Source: an uncultured candidate division Zixibacteria bacterium (lineage in GTDB: Bacteria; Zixibacteria; MSB-5A5; GN15; FEB-12). Taken from it: a DNA stretch of 26,623 bases. Position 1 is the stretch's first letter; every line of letters begins with the position of its first letter. The notes beneath the pieces were generated by a model. The model did no database searches. It worked only from the letters and a program-made list of their open reading frames with translations, and was not told the origin of the DNA. The stretch is taken from contig CAJVYT010000014.1 of assembly GCA_913009765.1 (NCBI GenBank), positions 1 to 26,623 of the forward strand. The letters run 5' to 3'. The position numbers were made by a program, and so were the translations under genes. Positions 15,919 through 24,167 of this stretch are shown piece by piece.

Positions 15919-17385
15919 ATGACGTTAAAAAGAAAGACAGTTAAAAACATCGGCTTGATAACTGGTTTAAAGATATTTGCACGAATATTCGCTACAATCA
16001 CCCTCATAATTCTCGCTCGCTTGCTCACTCCTTCAGATTTTGGTATTGTCGCTATCGCTACTGTGTTTATCTCATTAATGGATCGATTTACTGATCTGGG
16101 TGTTAGTTCTGCGGTCATTCAGAAAAAGGGGGATATTGAGAACTTATTAAAAACCGGTTTCACTATTCGATTTACCTTATCGTTTTTCCTGTTCATCCTA
16201 ACTTTTCTCGCGGCTCCTCTCTGGGGGAATTTCTATGGAGATAAAGCGATTACACAGGTAGTAAGAGTCATATCAATTATGCTGGTCATTGATTCCTTTA
16301 AATTTTTCCCCACAACCAAGCTGGTAAAACGACTGGATTTCAAGTTGGTTGCTTTTGCTGAACTCATCGGGCGAATATCCTATTCACTAGTAGCAATTAT
16401 TCTGGCGTTATCCGGTTTTTCATATTGGAGCATTGTTTACGGGCGGATTGTGCAAGCCATTATAGAACCTGTTATACTATTCATCTATAGCCCTTGGAAA
16501 CTGAGTCTAAGTTTTGATGTGGCAATCGCCAGGGAATTATTTGGCTTTGGGAAATATGTCTTTTACGCTGGCTTTATGGGCTTTATTATAGTTAATCTGG
16601 ATAACGCTGTGATTGGAAAAGTAATTGGGATGTCTGCGCTGGGGTATTATTCAATAGCATATAGATGGGCGACGTTAACTACCTCTGAACTCAGTCGAAT
16701 CACAAGTCAGGTTATGTTTCCCACATACTCCTCGATTAACACGGATCTTGTCAAGCTAAAGCGAGCTTATCTGAATACCTTAAAATACACTTCTATGCTT
16801 TCTGTTCCTGCGGCTTTTGGCGTTTTGGCTGTGGCACCGGAATTTGTGATAACTGTGTTAGGTGAGAAATGGGCTCCCGCTATTTTACCTTTAAGGATAT
16901 TATGTGTCCTTAGTTTAGTCGGTGCTTTCTCAGTATCCAATGGAGGTTTATATCTTTCAATAGGGAAACCGAAAATCCCGGCTTATCTTAACTTAATTAG
17001 ATTATCGGCATTGGTGATATTTATCGTTCCTATCGCTAAACTATATGGGATAGTTGGTGTTGCGCTTCTGTTAAGCATTGTAAGTATGGTGATTTTTCCC
17101 ATTAGTTTAACCTTGATTTCCAGATTACTGAGTATAAGAAAAAAACAGTTTATGGATATTTTATTTGCTCCAACCTTTTCGTCTATTATAATGGTAGTAT
17201 TAGTCTTGGTTTTGAAAACATATGTTAAAACAGTTTTTCCAGGTGTTTTAACTTTTTCATGGGCTTATTTGATCTCTCTCGTGGTGTTTGCGGTTGTGAT
17301 CTATTTTATTTCACTATTCATATTTACAAAGGGGAGATTAAAAGAAGATATTTTAACAATAACCTCTAACTTGGCCGCTAAATAG
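15919..17385 (+). CDS. Polysaccharide flippase, Wzx/TuaB-like (copy 2)
   Basis: This 488-residue paralogue of the flippase at 11735 has the same start (MTLKRKTVKN), the same length and collinear sequence, with identical blocks (LPSDFG-like LTPSDFGIVAIATVF, SGFSYWSIVYGRIVQ, EFVITVLGEKWAPAILPLRILC) but many substitutions elsewhere. The reading frame is intact and hydrophobic spans are kept, so it is probably functional and may export a different repeat unit. The same AAGGT ribosome site, 5 bases before the ATG, is preserved. It is followed by a 116-base gap, then the sulfotransferase. Confidence 0.92.
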   Translation: MTLKRKTVKNIGLITGLKIFARIFATITLIILARLLTPSDFGIVAIATVFISLMDRFTDLGVSSAVIQKKGDIENLLKTGFTIRFTLSFFLFILTFLAAPLWGNFYGDKAITQVVRVISIMLVIDSFKFFPTTKLVKRLDFKLVAFAELIGRISYSLVAIILALSGFSYWSIVYGRIVQAIIEPVILFIYSPWKLSLSFDVAIARELFGFGKYVFYAGFMGFIIVNLDNAVIGKVIGMSALGYYSIAYRWATLTTSELSRITSQVMFPTYSSINTDLVKLKRAYLNTLKYTSMLSVPAAFGVLAVAPEFVITVLGEKWAPAILPLRILCVLSLVGAFSVSNGGLYLSIGKPKIPAYLNLIRLSALVIFIVPIAKLYGIVGVALLLSIVSMVIFPISLTLISRLLSIRKKQFMDILFAPTFSSIIMVVLVLVLKTYVKTVFPGVLTFSWAYLISLVVFAVVIYFISLFIFTKGRLKEDILTITSNLAAK

Positions 17386-17501
17386 ACACATCTCAGTTTA
17401 TTGCATTAGATATAGTAAAATATGATTTCACATTTTTTGGAGTTAATTGATCATCTCTCATTTCAACAAATAGCGTTTATGTTTGCAAGGTTTTCACTGT
17501 T

Positions 17502-18329
17502 ATGTCTATTATTTCTCGAAATATTGTTCGTCCCCTTCTTAGGCCGGCGATAAGATTAGCTAATGAGCTAAGAAGTAATACAAAATATTTGTTCCTTCTA
17601 TCCCCTCCCCTGAGTGGTTCTACCGCTTTAGCACAGATAATGAGGACCTCTCCTAATGTTACTGTCTTTCCAGGTAATGGGGAAGGTCAGCATCTCCCTG
17701 CACTAAGAAAGACTCTGCTTGTTGATAAAAGATGGGATCCTAACTTTCAAATAGATTGGACGGCGGTAAAAAAGGTTTTTTTTAAGTACTGGAATCCGTT
17801 AAAGCGCATAAGGTTTGAAAAATCGCCTCCTAACATTGTTAGAGCAGTTGAACTTGAAAGAATGTTTGAAAACTCTTATTTCTTGATTACAATACGAAAT
17901 CCATATGCACAAATCGAGGGATTGTTACGTAGGACATGGGGTCTTAATAGTTTTGGGCTGCAATCAAAAGGTGGTCCTCCAACGCCGAAAGCTGCTGCAG
18001 AATTTTGGGTAAAAGTAGCAAGATATCAGTTGCATAATTTGGAGCGTCTTAAGAACACTGTTTTTTTTACTTACGAAGAGCTTACAGAAACACCAGATAA
18101 AACTGCTCGAAAGATAATAAGTTTTTTACCCTGTATTGGTTCGCTTGACACGGAAATCCAATTAACGGCGCATAATGTAACTGGAAAACCTATCAAAGGA
18201 CTAAAAAATCTCAACCCACAAAAAATTGATAAACTTACGAAAGTACAAATCGAGGAAATAAACTCAGTTCTAAACCTGCATGAGGACATTCTGAGACATT
18301 TTGGATATAGCTTAATTGAAAGTAACTAA
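17502..18329 (+). CDS. PAPS-dependent sulfotransferase family protein
   Basis: This 275-residue protein has the 5'-phosphosulfate loop SPPLSGSTALAQIM (34-47) right after a beta strand (YLFLL) and the 3'-phosphate-binding R130-N-P in FLITIRNPYAQIEG. These are the two anchor motifs for the sulfate donor PAPS. C-terminal sequence has YEELTETPDKTARKI, also usual in the family. It would add sulfate to a sugar hydroxyl of the surface glycan or lipid. Start is an ATG with AAGG upstream. The residues before the loop (RPLLRPAIRLANELR) are basic and amphipathic, possibly touching the membrane. The sulfatase-superfamily gene follows. Confidence 0.82.
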   Translation: MSIISRNIVRPLLRPAIRLANELRSNTKYLFLLSPPLSGSTALAQIMRTSPNVTVFPGNGEGQHLPALRKTLLVDKRWDPNFQIDWTAVKKVFFKYWNPLKRIRFEKSPPNIVRAVELERMFENSYFLITIRNPYAQIEGLLRRTWGLNSFGLQSKGGPPTPKAAAEFWVKVARYQLHNLERLKNTVFFTYEELTETPDKTARKIISFLPCIGSLDTEIQLTAHNVTGKPIKGLKNLNPQKIDKLTKVQIEEINSVLNLHEDILRHFGYSLIESN

Positions 18330-18435
18330 TATAAAGTAAATATCGGTAGTTACGGCTTGTATTATAATTTTAAGAGGTAGATCATTAATACAGTTTTAAA
18401 TATCATGCCGATGTTGAATGTAGTAAGGAGTGCGT

Positions 18436-18489
18436 ATGTGGAAGATCATAAAAAAGAGAGTTCCAAAAATAATTAAAATCAAATTTTAA
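18436..18489 (+). pseudogene. 17-codon ORF in frame with the next gene: leader peptide or interrupted N-terminus
   Basis: An ATG with the strong ribosome site TAAGGAG opens MWKIIKKRVPKIIKIKF then TAA. It is exactly in frame with the downstream enzyme, whose first usable ATG comes five codons after the stop and lacks a ribosome site. Either the gene once began here and acquired a stop, or this is a coupled leader peptide. The basic, hydrophobic composition would suit an N-terminal membrane-contact helix. Confidence 0.5.
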
Positions 18490-18504
18490 AAAATAGCAAA
18501 TCAG

Positions 18505-19839
18505 ATGACCTATAGGCACAATAGGCCTAAAGTAAAGCAATTGATAAAAGAATATGGTATTAAATGGGACAGAGCAGGGCCCCCTCGCCATGTGATTATC
18601 CTTGTTATTGATTGTTTACGATGGGATCATTTGTCTCTAAATGGTTATATCCGCGACACTACGCCGTTTATTGATTCTCTAAATGCGGCTATTTTCAAGG
18701 AAGCTTACAGTGCGGCGCCTTGGACATATTCTTCAGTGTCATCTTTGCTTAGTGGTCTGTATTCTCATAATCACGGAGGAGCTTATTCAGATGAACTTCG
18801 TAACTTCAACGAAAAAGGGTTGCCAAGAAAGCTTAGTGATCAAACAATCTTTTTATCAGAAATTCTTGGGCACTTTGGATTCAAAACATATTTCTCTTCA
18901 CCTATTGTGCCTGCTGTGATGCCCTCATGGGGGAGGTTTCAAGTATTAAATTCTTACCCATCTCAAGATGCGGGGACTCTTATTAATAATCATCTTTCTT
19001 GGCTTAAAAGCAACATTAGGGATAATACGTTTTCATATCTCCACCTTAGCGACGTTCATGAACCATTGAAAGTTGAGAGACCTTATAAGTCGGTATTTGG
19101 ACATATTAGCAATATCCCTCTACTTGAAAGGTGGGATTATGTAGACGCTCAAGCTCCTAACACAACGGGTTTCGTTGAATATCGGGAAAACAAAATCCGT
19201 TTGTATGATTCATGTATTAGATATGTAGATTCAAAAATAAATGGATATTATGCTGCGTTAAAGAAGTTAGGTGTACTTGACGATGTTCTTATTGTAATAA
19301 CTGCGGATCATGGCGAGGAAATGTGGGATCATGCAGAAATTGAACGGAAGTTATTTTATGACCCGCGACCTGCATATGGGATTGGTCATGGTCATAATAT
19401 GTTTCAAGAGATAATAAAAGTGCCCTTATTATTTCTTGGCAAGGATATCCCTTCAAAGGAATTTTCAGACAGAGCTAGTCTAGTTGATGTTGTGCCTACC
19501 GTATTGGGCCGTCTTGGATTTTCTTGGGATTATTCAGTGGACGGAATCGATTTATTCTCAGAAAAAGTAGATCGATATATTTTATGTGAAGATTGTGCTT
19601 TTGGTTATGAAAAGAAGGCGATATTAAAGGGCAAATATAAACTCATATTTTCAGAGGGGGATAATGTTAAATTACTCTTTGATTTATCAAAAGACCCGTT
19701 GGAGAAAAAAAGCCTAGACAATAAAATTATTGAAAAAGACTTACTAAGTAGCCTTCCAGGGGAAAAAATATTTGGATCGCCTCAGACCATTAACGACGAG
19801 GTTAAGGAGCATCTGAAAGCATTAGGATATATCGATTAA
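18505..19839 (+). CDS. Sulfatase/alkaline phosphatase superfamily hydrolase or transferase
   Basis: This 444-residue metalloenzyme has metal ligands in VIDCLRWDH (D36, D41), VITADHGEEMWDH (~residue 265) and GIGHGHNMFQE (~residue 293). The nucleophile segment APWTYSSVSSLLSG has T74 where sulfatases have the Cys or Ser of C/S-x-P-S-R, and the Pro and Arg are absent; Thr at this place is known from phosphoethanolamine and phosphoglycerol transferases. So a phospho-transfer or phosphodiester role on the glycan is as likely as sulfate removal. There is no N-terminal membrane domain or signal peptide, implying a cytoplasmic enzyme. The true start may be affected by the stop codon at 18487. Confidence 0.85.
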   Translation: MTYRHNRPKVKQLIKEYGIKWDRAGPPRHVIILVIDCLRWDHLSLNGYIRDTTPFIDSLNAAIFKEAYSAAPWTYSSVSSLLSGLYSHNHGGAYSDELRNFNEKGLPRKLSDQTIFLSEILGHFGFKTYFSSPIVPAVMPSWGRFQVLNSYPSQDAGTLINNHLSWLKSNIRDNTFSYLHLSDVHEPLKVERPYKSVFGHISNIPLLERWDYVDAQAPNTTGFVEYRENKIRLYDSCIRYVDSKINGYYAALKKLGVLDDVLIVITADHGEEMWDHAEIERKLFYDPRPAYGIGHGHNMFQEIIKVPLLFLGKDIPSKEFSDRASLVDVVPTVLGRLGFSWDYSVDGIDLFSEKVDRYILCEDCAFGYEKKAILKGKYKLIFSEGDNVKLLFDLSKDPLEKKSLDNKIIEKDLLSSLPGEKIFGSPQTINDEVKEHLKALGYID

Positions 19840-19869
19840 TAATTTGATAAATATTCCTTGCAGATATGA

Positions 19870-20082
19870 ACTGCTGGTTTGATGAAAGAACTAGGACTTG
19901 AAGAATTCTTAATTGAGGCTAACCAGGTAAATTTTAAGCAATTAAAGCTAATGGTAGAATCACTTCTAAGTAACAAAGATGAAATCCAGATGCATATAAA
20001 AAACAGTCTTCCAGAAATAAAGCAGAATGCTTCAAAATCAGCTAGACTCATACGTACGTATTATGAAAATAACAGTAAATAG
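19870..20082 (+). pseudogene. 3' remnant of a polysaccharide pyruvyl transferase
   Basis: A ~70-residue reading frame with no ribosome site and an upstream stop at 19867. Its sequence (LMKELGLEEFLIE, LVESLLSNKDEI-like repeats, LPEIKQNASKSARLI) matches the helical C-terminus of polysaccharide pyruvyl transferases as I know them: the L-G-L-E-x-(F/Y)-L-I turn, then N-x-D-E-I and the closing A-x-x-x-A-R-L helix. The catalytic body is missing. It suggests the glycan once carried pyruvate ketals. A short independent helical protein is the alternative. Confidence 0.62.
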
Positions 20083-20089
20083 GTAGATT

Positions 20090-21319
20090 ATGAAAATTGC
20101 TTTTATTATTGGATATGTCAGTGGATCATTTCCAAAATTGTCTGAAACATTTATCCTAAATGAGATTACTGGATTAATCGATCTTGGACATGAAGTAGAC
20201 ATCTATGCTTCAACTAAAGGTGAAGAGTCAAAGGTTCATGCGTCTGTTGAGAAGTATGATTTAATAAACCATACTTATTATCGCAACATGCCTAAAACCG
20301 AACTTACACGTCTGTTAAAGGCTCCGTGGCTGATAATCTCCCTTTTAAAAAAAAATCCCAGAGCATTACTAAGATCACTAAATTTTTTTAAATATGGGAA
20401 AGATGCACTCGCATTAAAACTCTTATACGCCACGGTACCGTGCGCTGAAAGCCAACCTTATGATATTATCCAGTGTCACTTTGGTCCTGCGGGAAATCTG
20501 GGTGTTTTATTAAGGGACATCGGGGTCCTTAGAGGAAAGGTAGTCACTAAATTTCATGGGCACGATATTCGAAAAGGCATAACTCGTGGGGGTGATATTT
20601 ATACGCCTCTCAGGGAAAAAGGAGATTGTTTTTTAGCCATCTCAAGTTATAACTACGGGCACTTATTAGATTTTGGCTTTGATCCTCGAAAGATAGTTTC
20701 TCATCCTGTCGGTGTTGACACTACAAGATTCCATGCAGAATATAGAGGTAATAACAAAAATGATAGACCACTAAAGATTCTAACAGTTGCTCGATTAGTT
20801 GAAGAAAAAGGATTAGAATATGGGATCAAGAGCATTTATCAATTACTTAAAAGAAACCCGCATTTAAATATTCAATATGAAATAATCGGCGGCGGTGAAT
20901 TAGAGGAAAGTTTAAAAAAGTTGGTAGCCGATCTTAAACTGGAAGCGGTTGTAAGATTTGCAGGTCCGCTGATTCAGGATGACGTATTAATAAAAATGCA
21001 AGACGCTGATATATTCTTGCTACCCAGTGTTGCTGAAGCGCTTCCTGTTGTACTTATGGAAGCACAGTCAATGGGCCTCCCCGTAATCGCAACTAATGTT
21101 GGGGGCATAACTGATATAGTTGCGGATGGAAAATCTGGATTTATAGTGCCACCTCAAGATCTCCAGGCAATAGTAAACAAACTTGAATATCTTATCTCCC
21201 ACCCAGAAAGTTGTGAAAAGATGGGTGAATATGGTCGAAAACATATAGTGCTTCACTATGACTTAAACAAACTAAACCAAGATCTGGTTAAAATATATTC
21301 AAATCTCATTCAATCATGA
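20090..21319 (+). CDS. Family 4 glycosyltransferase (colanic-acid type)
   Basis: This 409-residue GT-B enzyme starts FIIGYVSGSFPKLSETFI with LNEITGLIDLGHEV, the N-terminal signature of WcaL/AmsK-like transferases. Then come KFHGHDIRKG (~residue 155), HPVGVDTTRF (~205), VARLVEEKGLEYGI (~228), EIIGGGELEESL and the donor site EALPVVLMEAQSMG (~318) followed by NVGGITDIV. It would add a sugar to a lipid-linked oligosaccharide in the cytoplasm. TAGGTAG lies 5 bases before the ATG. It follows the pyruvyl transferase stub by 7 bases, as if the original gene pair was transcribed together. Codon composition matches the AT-rich second half. Confidence 0.9.
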   Translation: MKIAFIIGYVSGSFPKLSETFILNEITGLIDLGHEVDIYASTKGEESKVHASVEKYDLINHTYYRNMPKTELTRLLKAPWLIISLLKKNPRALLRSLNFFKYGKDALALKLLYATVPCAESQPYDIIQCHFGPAGNLGVLLRDIGVLRGKVVTKFHGHDIRKGITRGGDIYTPLREKGDCFLAISSYNYGHLLDFGFDPRKIVSHPVGVDTTRFHAEYRGNNKNDRPLKILTVARLVEEKGLEYGIKSIYQLLKRNPHLNIQYEIIGGGELEESLKKLVADLKLEAVVRFAGPLIQDDVLIKMQDADIFLLPSVAEALPVVLMEAQSMGLPVIATNVGGITDIVADGKSGFIVPPQDLQAIVNKLEYLISHPESCEKMGEYGRKHIVLHYDLNKLNQDLVKIYSNLIQS

Positions 21320-21356
21320 AGATGATCTAGTAATCAGACTTCTCAACGCATGAGCC

Positions 21357-21652
21357 TTTTCCAAAGCACTGTTGGCGGTATAATTAAATCGGAATTTCAT
21401 CTGATTAACTTTTATGAACCTTATATTCACCTGTTTTTTTATATGGTCACTGCGTCCATACATCGGCACAGTATACGGTGTTAGAACCATTCAACTTTAC
21501 TTGAAATATGCATTATATGTGGGGATAGGTCAGACTAACATGATAACACATGCATATACCGTCACTTCTCAAACGGCGTAAAAATAAAAACCTCCTCTCA
21601 TACTAACAGCTCCAATCTTCTGTCTGTTTCTTGCTGATAATGTCTCTGGCAC
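21357..21652 (+). pseudogene. Decayed duplicate of the surface-protein leader and signal peptide
   Basis: This stretch is homologous to 23868-24167, the promoter, leader and signal peptide of the large surface protein. The block from CTGCGTCCATACATC through TTGAAATATGCATTATAT (21449-21518) is almost identical. The ATG at 21550 opens MHIPSLLKRRKNKNLLSY, stopping at 21604; compare MQTHSIFRTQKNKIIF in the intact gene. The hydrophobic core continues in another frame (FCLFLA against FCLILA), showing a frameshift. Homology ends near 21652 and no beta-helix sequence follows. Confidence 0.8.
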
Positions 21653-21842
21653 AAGAATCGAATATCTTATTGAACCTCTGAGAGTATGGGCAGAGATGGG
21701 GAAACTTGGACTGGAATGTAGAAAAATATTAGCATCGAAAGTCTAACTCAGAGCTTGGTATAGATTTATCATGACTGTATACAAAAAGGATAATAAAGGG
21801 CCGGTAGTGAGTTTCTGATTGTTAAAGGAAAATGTGGGAATT
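21653..21842 (+). other. Intergenic remainder before the GT2 gene
   Basis: Nothing firm lies here. A reading frame continuing from the decayed signal peptide runs on as EYLIEPLRVWAEMGKLGLE to a TAA at 21745; it reads like coding sequence but I do not recognise it. After it there is AT-rich spacer with AAAGGA just before the next gene. Confidence 0.3.
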
Positions 21843-22769
21843 ATGGCTGAAAAGAATAAAACACCCTTCATCTCTGTAATAGTCCCGGTATATAATGACT
21901 ATAAAGGCCTAGATGATACATTGAAATCTTTAGTAAATCAAGATTACAGTGGTTATGAGATAATTGTTGTAACTAATAATTCGAATAATTCCACTCTTAA
22001 TGTGTCAAGTAAATATAAATCGGAATTTCCACATCTTGTTAGAACATTTAAAGAAAATAACATCCAAAGTTCATATGCTGCGCGGAATAAGGGGATAATA
22101 AACTCGAATGGGTCTATCCTTGCCTTTATTGACGCGGACATGACTGTGAAAGAAGACTGGCTAACTAAAATAATTGGGTCGTTGGAAAAAAATAAAGCTG
22201 ATTACCTCGGATGCAGAGTCGAGATTTATGAGGAAAAGTCCACAGTATTTAGCAAATACAATAAAATGACGGGTTTTCCAATAGAAAGATACATTAATAC
22301 AGATAATTTTGCACCCACATGTTGTTTAGTGGTTAGGAAGAAAGTATTTAGTGAGGTGGGATTTTTCGATTCGAGATTGGTCTCAGGCGGGGATACTGAA
22401 TTTGGGAATCGAGTTTATAGACATAAATATAGATTACATTACGATCCAGATATTATCATGTGTCATCCAGCCCGCTCATCATTTAAAAAGATAATTTCCA
22501 AGACTTTTCGAATTGGAATGGGGCATCAACAATTGCAATATTACTATCCAAGGCACTTTCCCAGTTCAAGAAGGAACATAATTAATCCAGTGTACTATTT
22601 ACCCAGTGTACCTTGGAATTTCTCAAAAGCTTGGGATGGAACTACAGTTTGGAATAATGCATCCTTTGGAACAAAGATTGGATTATATCTTGTTCACTGG
22701 ACAAACAAATTAGGAAAGCGCCTAGGGTACATTTTTGAAATTCTAAGAAGAAAGAAGGATCATATATAG
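21843..22769 (+). CDS. Family 2 glycosyltransferase
   Basis: This ~308-residue GT2 enzyme has ISVIVPVYNDYKGLDDTL at its N-terminus, the nucleotide-binding EIIVVTNNSNN and metal-binding D97-A-D99 in FIDADMTV. GGDTEFGNRVYRHKY (~residue 190) matches the C-terminal half of family members acting on lipid-linked acceptors. No strong membrane span is seen, though residues ~255-290 are aromatic and moderately hydrophobic. I chose ATG 21843; an in-frame TTG at 21819 would add 8 residues but has no better ribosome site. It lies between the two copies of the surface-protein leader, inside the interval that a recombination between them would remove. Confidence 0.88.
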   Translation: MAEKNKTPFISVIVPVYNDYKGLDDTLKSLVNQDYSGYEIIVVTNNSNNSTLNVSSKYKSEFPHLVRTFKENNIQSSYAARNKGIINSNGSILAFIDADMTVKEDWLTKIIGSLEKNKADYLGCRVEIYEEKSTVFSKYNKMTGFPIERYINTDNFAPTCCLVVRKKVFSEVGFFDSRLVSGGDTEFGNRVYRHKYRLHYDPDIIMCHPARSSFKKIISKTFRIGMGHQQLQYYYPRHFPSSRRNIINPVYYLPSVPWNFSKAWDGTTVWNNASFGTKIGLYLVHWTNKLGKRLGYIFEILRRKKDHI

Positions 22770-22962
22770 CCCACGGACTAAAAAGTAGTGGATTATACCT
22801 CCTTTTTGCTTAAACTTCCCACATTATATCCTCGACTACCTCTTTTAACTTGACTTTGACACTTTGGCTCCGCTAATTTTATCGGGAAAATGAGTTTGAC
22901 AGAATTCTTTAATCTGTGCTTTTATATGTAAATTAATTGGGGAAAATCAAGGAGTTTATGAA
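22770..22962. other. Intergenic gap, no supported gene
   Basis: This 193-base gap begins with a T-rich stretch (CCTCCTTTTTGC) that could end transcription of the GT2 gene, and closes with AAGGAG about 7 bases before the next ATG. On the reverse strand a ~25-codon frame (IKEFCQTHFPDKISG) reads like a protein fragment, but it has no start and I cannot assign it. Confidence 0.35.
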
Positions 22963-23730
22963 ATGACTCAAATTACAAATTTGTTTCGACAATTTTATCT
23001 GAAGGCCTTAAACAGCTTCACAAAGAATCTAAATGAAGAAGATCTAGTTCGACAAACACTAGTATTCGCACCCCATCCGGATGACGAAACTCTTGGATGC
23101 GGCGGGACAATTATTAAAAAGAAAAAGGCGGGTGCGGAGGTGAACGTTGCCTTTATGACTACACATCTTAGTTCGTCATCTAATGAGGGGTCTAACTTAC
23201 GCGCGAAAGAAGCTGAAGCTGCATGTCGAATTCTGGGGGTGGAAAAGAAGGATATTGTCTTTCTTGAGCTTGATGATGTAATGAATAGTGATGCTATGAG
23301 TTTCGCCATCAAGAAAGTGACTGCCCTACTAAAGTTGAAGCAGCCGGATGATATTTTTATTCCTTATTATAATGATAATCATTTTGAGCATAAAATAACC
23401 AATAGAATTGTTGTGTCCGCACTTCAGATGTATAATCTGGATACAATTATCTTTGAGTATCCAATCTGGACTTGGAAACACTGGCCTTGGATAAGCGTGT
23501 CATTGCTTAACTATCGAAAAATCATGAAGGGTTTAAGCTTAATTATGTTGAGGGATTTTCGTTGTTCCTGCTATATCGGGGATATTTTAACAGTTAAAAA
23601 GGCAGCATTGGATCAACATAATTCACAAATGCCGCTTTTAAACAGCGTGTCAAAGGGAGAGTTTATAAGATGTTTTTTTCATGAACATGAGCTTTTTCGC
23701 CGATACACAATCACCAGAAAACCTAAGTAA
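22963..23730 (+). CDS. PIG-L/LmbE family deacetylase (second)
   Basis: This 255-residue zinc-dependent deacetylase has the canonical APHPDDETLGCGG (36-48; H38, D40, D41) and the second metal motif in YYNDNHFEHKITNR (~residues 133-146). An N-terminal ~30-residue extension (ITNLFRQFYLKALNSF) is amphipathic and could bind membrane. It is longer than, and clearly not a recent copy of, the PIG-L protein at 3741, so the locus holds two separate N-deacetylation steps or two acceptors. AAGGAG precedes the ATG by 9 bases. It lies in the segment bracketed by the leader repeats. Confidence 0.88.
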   Translation: MTQITNLFRQFYLKALNSFTKNLNEEDLVRQTLVFAPHPDDETLGCGGTIIKKKKAGAEVNVAFMTTHLSSSSNEGSNLRAKEAEAACRILGVEKKDIVFLELDDVMNSDAMSFAIKKVTALLKLKQPDDIFIPYYNDNHFEHKITNRIVVSALQMYNLDTIIFEYPIWTWKHWPWISVSLLNYRKIMKGLSLIMLRDFRCSCYIGDILTVKKAALDQHNSQMPLLNSVSKGEFIRCFFHEHELFRRYTITRKPK

Positions 23731-23867
23731 GTATTACAAAGGCGCTCAGTAGATGGATATAGTATTGATAAAGTTCTACGCGATTAATTCATTTGGCCTG
23801 CTCAAAAAGGAAGTTACCACTACAATTTTATAAAAATCATGGTGAAGTATCCTGAGGTGGGTATGCA
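23731..23867. other. Intergenic gap, nothing recognised
   Basis: This spacer lies between the deacetylase and the repeated leader. A short frame ending at 23877 (FIKIMVKYPEVGMHFF) looks protein-like but is under 30 codons with no start; I make no call. Confidence 0.3.
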
Positions 23868-24063
23868 TTTTTTCTAAAACACTTTGGTTGATATAATTAA
23901 ATCGAACTCTCATTTAATTAACTTTAAGTAGACATTAAATTCAATCGTTTTTTTATATCGCTACTGCGTCCATACATCAGCACAGTATGCTGCGTTAGAA
24001 CCATTCAACTTTACTTGAAATATGCATTATATACCGTGACTAGAGAGACTAACATGATAACAA
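23868..24063 (+). promoter_or_regulatory. Promoter and conserved 5' leader of the surface protein
   Basis: About 195 bases shared with the decayed copy at 21357. GTTTTTTTATAT (23947-23958) is a TATA-like box; a start ~25 bases downstream would leave an untranslated leader of about 80 bases. The block 23963-24032 is nearly identical between copies, better kept than the signal-peptide codons. That argues for a functional leader or operator, or for very recent duplication. No SD-like motif lies close to the ATG. Confidence 0.5.
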
Positions 24064-24167
24064 ATGCAAACACACTCAATTTTCAGGACTCAAAAAAATA
24101 AAATAATATTCGTTGCAATAGCAGCCTTAACTTTCTGTTTGATTCTCGCAAGCAGTGCATCTGCTAC
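23868..24167 (+). repeat. Direct repeat DR2, copy b (copy a at 21357-21652)
   Basis: This ~300-base direct repeat covers promoter, leader and signal-peptide codons, with copies 2.5 kb apart. Here the copy is joined to an intact gene; upstream it is joined to nothing recognisable. The two copies bracket a GT2 and a PIG-L deacetylase. Confidence 0.82.

Noticed and set aside
22800..22935. Reverse-strand protein-like fragment, possible transposase remnant
   Set aside because: Only about 25 codons, no start, no inverted repeats or target-site duplication; cannot be assigned.
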